Source: Propionibacteriaceae bacterium
GTDB lineage: Bacteria; Actinomycetota; Actinomycetes; Propionibacteriales; Propionibacteriaceae
Reading direction: 5' to 3'
Length of the DNA: 5,492 nucleotides
Assembly (NCBI GenBank): GCA_003451975.1
Contig: DMIX01000019.1
Coordinates: 1 to 5,492 of the forward strand
Part shown: piece after piece, positions 4,387 through 5,492 of the stretch
Numbering within the stretch: position 1 is the stretch's first letter
Layout of the letters: each line of letters begins with the position of its first letter
Translations under genes and position numbers: made by a program
Notes under the pieces: generated by a model
Told to the model about the DNA's origin: nothing
The model's input: the letters and a program-made list of their open reading frames with translations, nothing else
The model's database searches: none

Positions 4387-4871
4387 TGTCCGATCTGGTC
4401 GTCCTCGGCCTCAAGCTGGGCTTCCTGGCACTGCTGTGGCTGTTCATCGCATTCGTGGCGAACGTCATCCGAACCGACCTTTTCGGACGCAAGGTGCCCG
4501 CCGTCGAACTCGCTCAAGCCACTCTGGACGCCGGAGCACCGCCCGGACAGCAGGAACGCCTGTCCCGCAAGGTGGCCAAGCAACTACCGACCAAGTTGAA
4601 GGTCACCCACGGCCGCCAAGCCGGCATGGTGATTCCCTTGGCCGGCGGCGTCCTGATCGGCCGAGGCACCGACTGCCAGTTGATCCTCGACGACGACTAC
4701 GTCTCAACCCACCATGCCCGGCTGGTGCTGACCACCGCCGGCTACCAGGTGGAGGATCTCGGTTCCACCAACGGCACCTTCGTGAACGAACATCGACTCA
4801 CCGCAGCGACCGCCTTCGGACTCGGTGACACCCTCCGCATCGGACGCACCCTGATGAGTGTGGAGAAATAG
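4386..4871 (+). CDS. fhaB: FhaB (FipA): membrane-anchored FHA-domain protein
   Basis: A 161-residue protein with one N-terminal membrane helix at about residues 4-28, followed by RTDLFGRK. A polar stretch leads to a C-terminal FHA domain at about 70-159. The FHA phosphothreonine-binding residues are all present: Gly92-Arg93 in LIGRGTDC, Ser107 and His110 in VSTHHARL, and Asn129 in LGSTNGTF. The domain faces the cytoplasm. In mycobacteria FhaB/FipA is a Ser/Thr-kinase substrate linked to FtsZ and FtsQ and to division under oxidative stress; that role is carried over from the family. Its ATG shares one base with the fhaA stop, and its TAG is followed at once by the pstP ATG, so expression is tightly coupled to both. 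Both FHA genes show the same LGSTNG core, consistent with an old duplication. Confidence 0.93.
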   Translation: MSDLVVLGLKLGFLALLWLFIAFVANVIRTDLFGRKVPAVELAQATLDAGAPPGQQERLSRKVAKQLPTKLKVTHGRQAGMVIPLAGGVLIGRGTDCQLILDDDYVSTHHARLVLTTAGYQVEDLGSTNGTFVNEHRLTAATAFGLGDTLRIGRTLMSVEK

Positions 4872-5492
4872 ATGACCTTGGCGCTGCGATACCTCGCCCA
4901 TTCCGAGATCGGTCTGGTTCGCAAGAACAATCAGGACTCGGCCTATGTGTCCCCCACCATGTTGGCCGTGGCCGACGGCATGGGTGGCGCGGCCGCCGGC
5001 GACCTCGCCTCGGCGATCGCAGTGGACCAGCTCGCCAAGGCCGACAGCGAACATCCCGGCGGCGAGGACATGCTGTCGGCGATGACCACCGCAATCAGTG
5101 ACGCCTCCGATCTGATCAACGAGTTGGTCGACACCGATCCGTCCCTGGACGGCATGGGTTCGACCGCCTGCGTGCTCATGTTCGACGGCGAGAAGTTGGC
5201 GCTGGCCAACATCGGCGACTCCCGCGCCTATCGGTACCGCGACCGCGAACTCACCCGGCTCTCGCGCGACCACTCCTGGGTGCAAAGCCTCATTGACGAG
5301 GGCAAGATCACCGAAGCCGAGGCCTTGGAGCATCCGCACCGCTCCTTGATCCTCAAAGTCATCAACGGCCAACCCCAGCACACCCCGGACGTAGAACTGC
5401 TGGACGTGCAGGTCGGCGATCGGCTGTTGCTGTGCTCCGACGGCCTGTGCGGCCTAGTCACCGACGATGTGATCGCAGCCCGCATCTCCGGG
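4872..5492 (+). CDS. pstP: PstP: PP2C-type Ser/Thr protein phosphatase (partial, runs off the right edge)
   Basis: The frame is open from ATG 4872 to the last base, giving 207 residues without a stop. It is a PPM/PP2C phosphatase catalytic domain. VRKNNQDS (16-23) holds the phosphate-binding Arg17 and Asp22. VADGMGG (33-39) holds the metal ligands Asp35 and Gly36. GMGSTA (94-99), NIGDSRAYRYR (113-123) and LLLCSDGLCGL (185-195, metal ligand Asp190) follow. The final DN motif, and the membrane helix and extracellular tail expected in actinobacterial PstP, lie beyond the window. PstP is Mn2+-dependent and dephosphorylates PknA/PknB and their cell-wall substrates, opposing the marks that FhaA and FhaB read. 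GGAG at 4862-4865 lies 6 nt before the start, inside the fhaB end. I expect rodA, pbpA, pknA and pknB next on this strand. Confidence 0.93.
   Translation, partial: MTLALRYLAHSEIGLVRKNNQDSAYVSPTMLAVADGMGGAAAGDLASAIAVDQLAKADSEHPGGEDMLSAMTTAISDASDLINELVDTDPSLDGMGSTACVLMFDGEKLALANIGDSRAYRYRDRELTRLSRDHSWVQSLIDEGKITEAEALEHPHRSLILKVINGQPQHTPDVELLDVQVGDRLLLCSDGLCGLVTDDVIAARISG

Noticed and set aside
1..5492. CRISPR array, rRNA, insertion sequence with terminal inverted repeats
   Set aside because: I saw no regularly spaced long repeats, no rRNA-like sequence and no transposase gene on either strand.

Overview
This window comes from a high-GC actinobacterium. The main evidence is the right-hand block: tRNA-Leu(CAG), then fhaA, fhaB and a PstP-type PP2C phosphatase in tight order. 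That is the start of the conserved actinobacterial cell-wall/Ser-Thr kinase cluster, which normally continues with rodA, pbpA, pknA and pknB. Codons end mostly in G or C, promoters look like TAnnnT, and the GAP-family membrane protein also fits this phylum. A finer placement, such as Propionibacteriales, would be a guess.

Layout. Bases 1-47 look like the tail of an upstream gene. A thioredoxin-type glutathione peroxidase (206-682, +) follows, then a six-helix GAP/Sap-like membrane protein (765-1439, +). Bases 1530-3340 hold what I read as a small degenerate integrative island. Its right end is the 3' part of an intact tRNA-Leu gene (3317-3399, minus). Its left end is a 25-bp copy of that same tRNA 3' end (1530-1554, one mismatch). 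Inside is a VapBC-type toxin-antitoxin pair on the minus strand: an excisionase-like HTH antitoxin (2537-3028) and a PIN-domain toxin (1935-2534). I see no integrase. About 380 bases between the left repeat and the toxin have no recognisable gene.

Right of the tRNA, 273 noncoding bases (3400-3672) carry the outward-facing tRNA and fhaA control regions. The + strand operon follows: fhaA (3673-4386), fhaB (4386-4871) and pstP (4872 to beyond the window end). Its genes overlap by 1 nt or abut, so they are almost certainly co-transcribed. FhaA and FhaB read phosphothreonine marks through FHA domains, and PstP removes them. The kinases and the cell-wall synthases they control are expected just downstream.

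The most interesting point is the island. A toxin-antitoxin pair is the only recognisable cargo left between two tRNA-Leu att-like repeats. The distal repeat carries a mutation that breaks a T-stem pair, as expected for a displaced tRNA end that is no longer selected. Three 9-bp-spaced repeats precede the antitoxin gene and are candidate operator sites.
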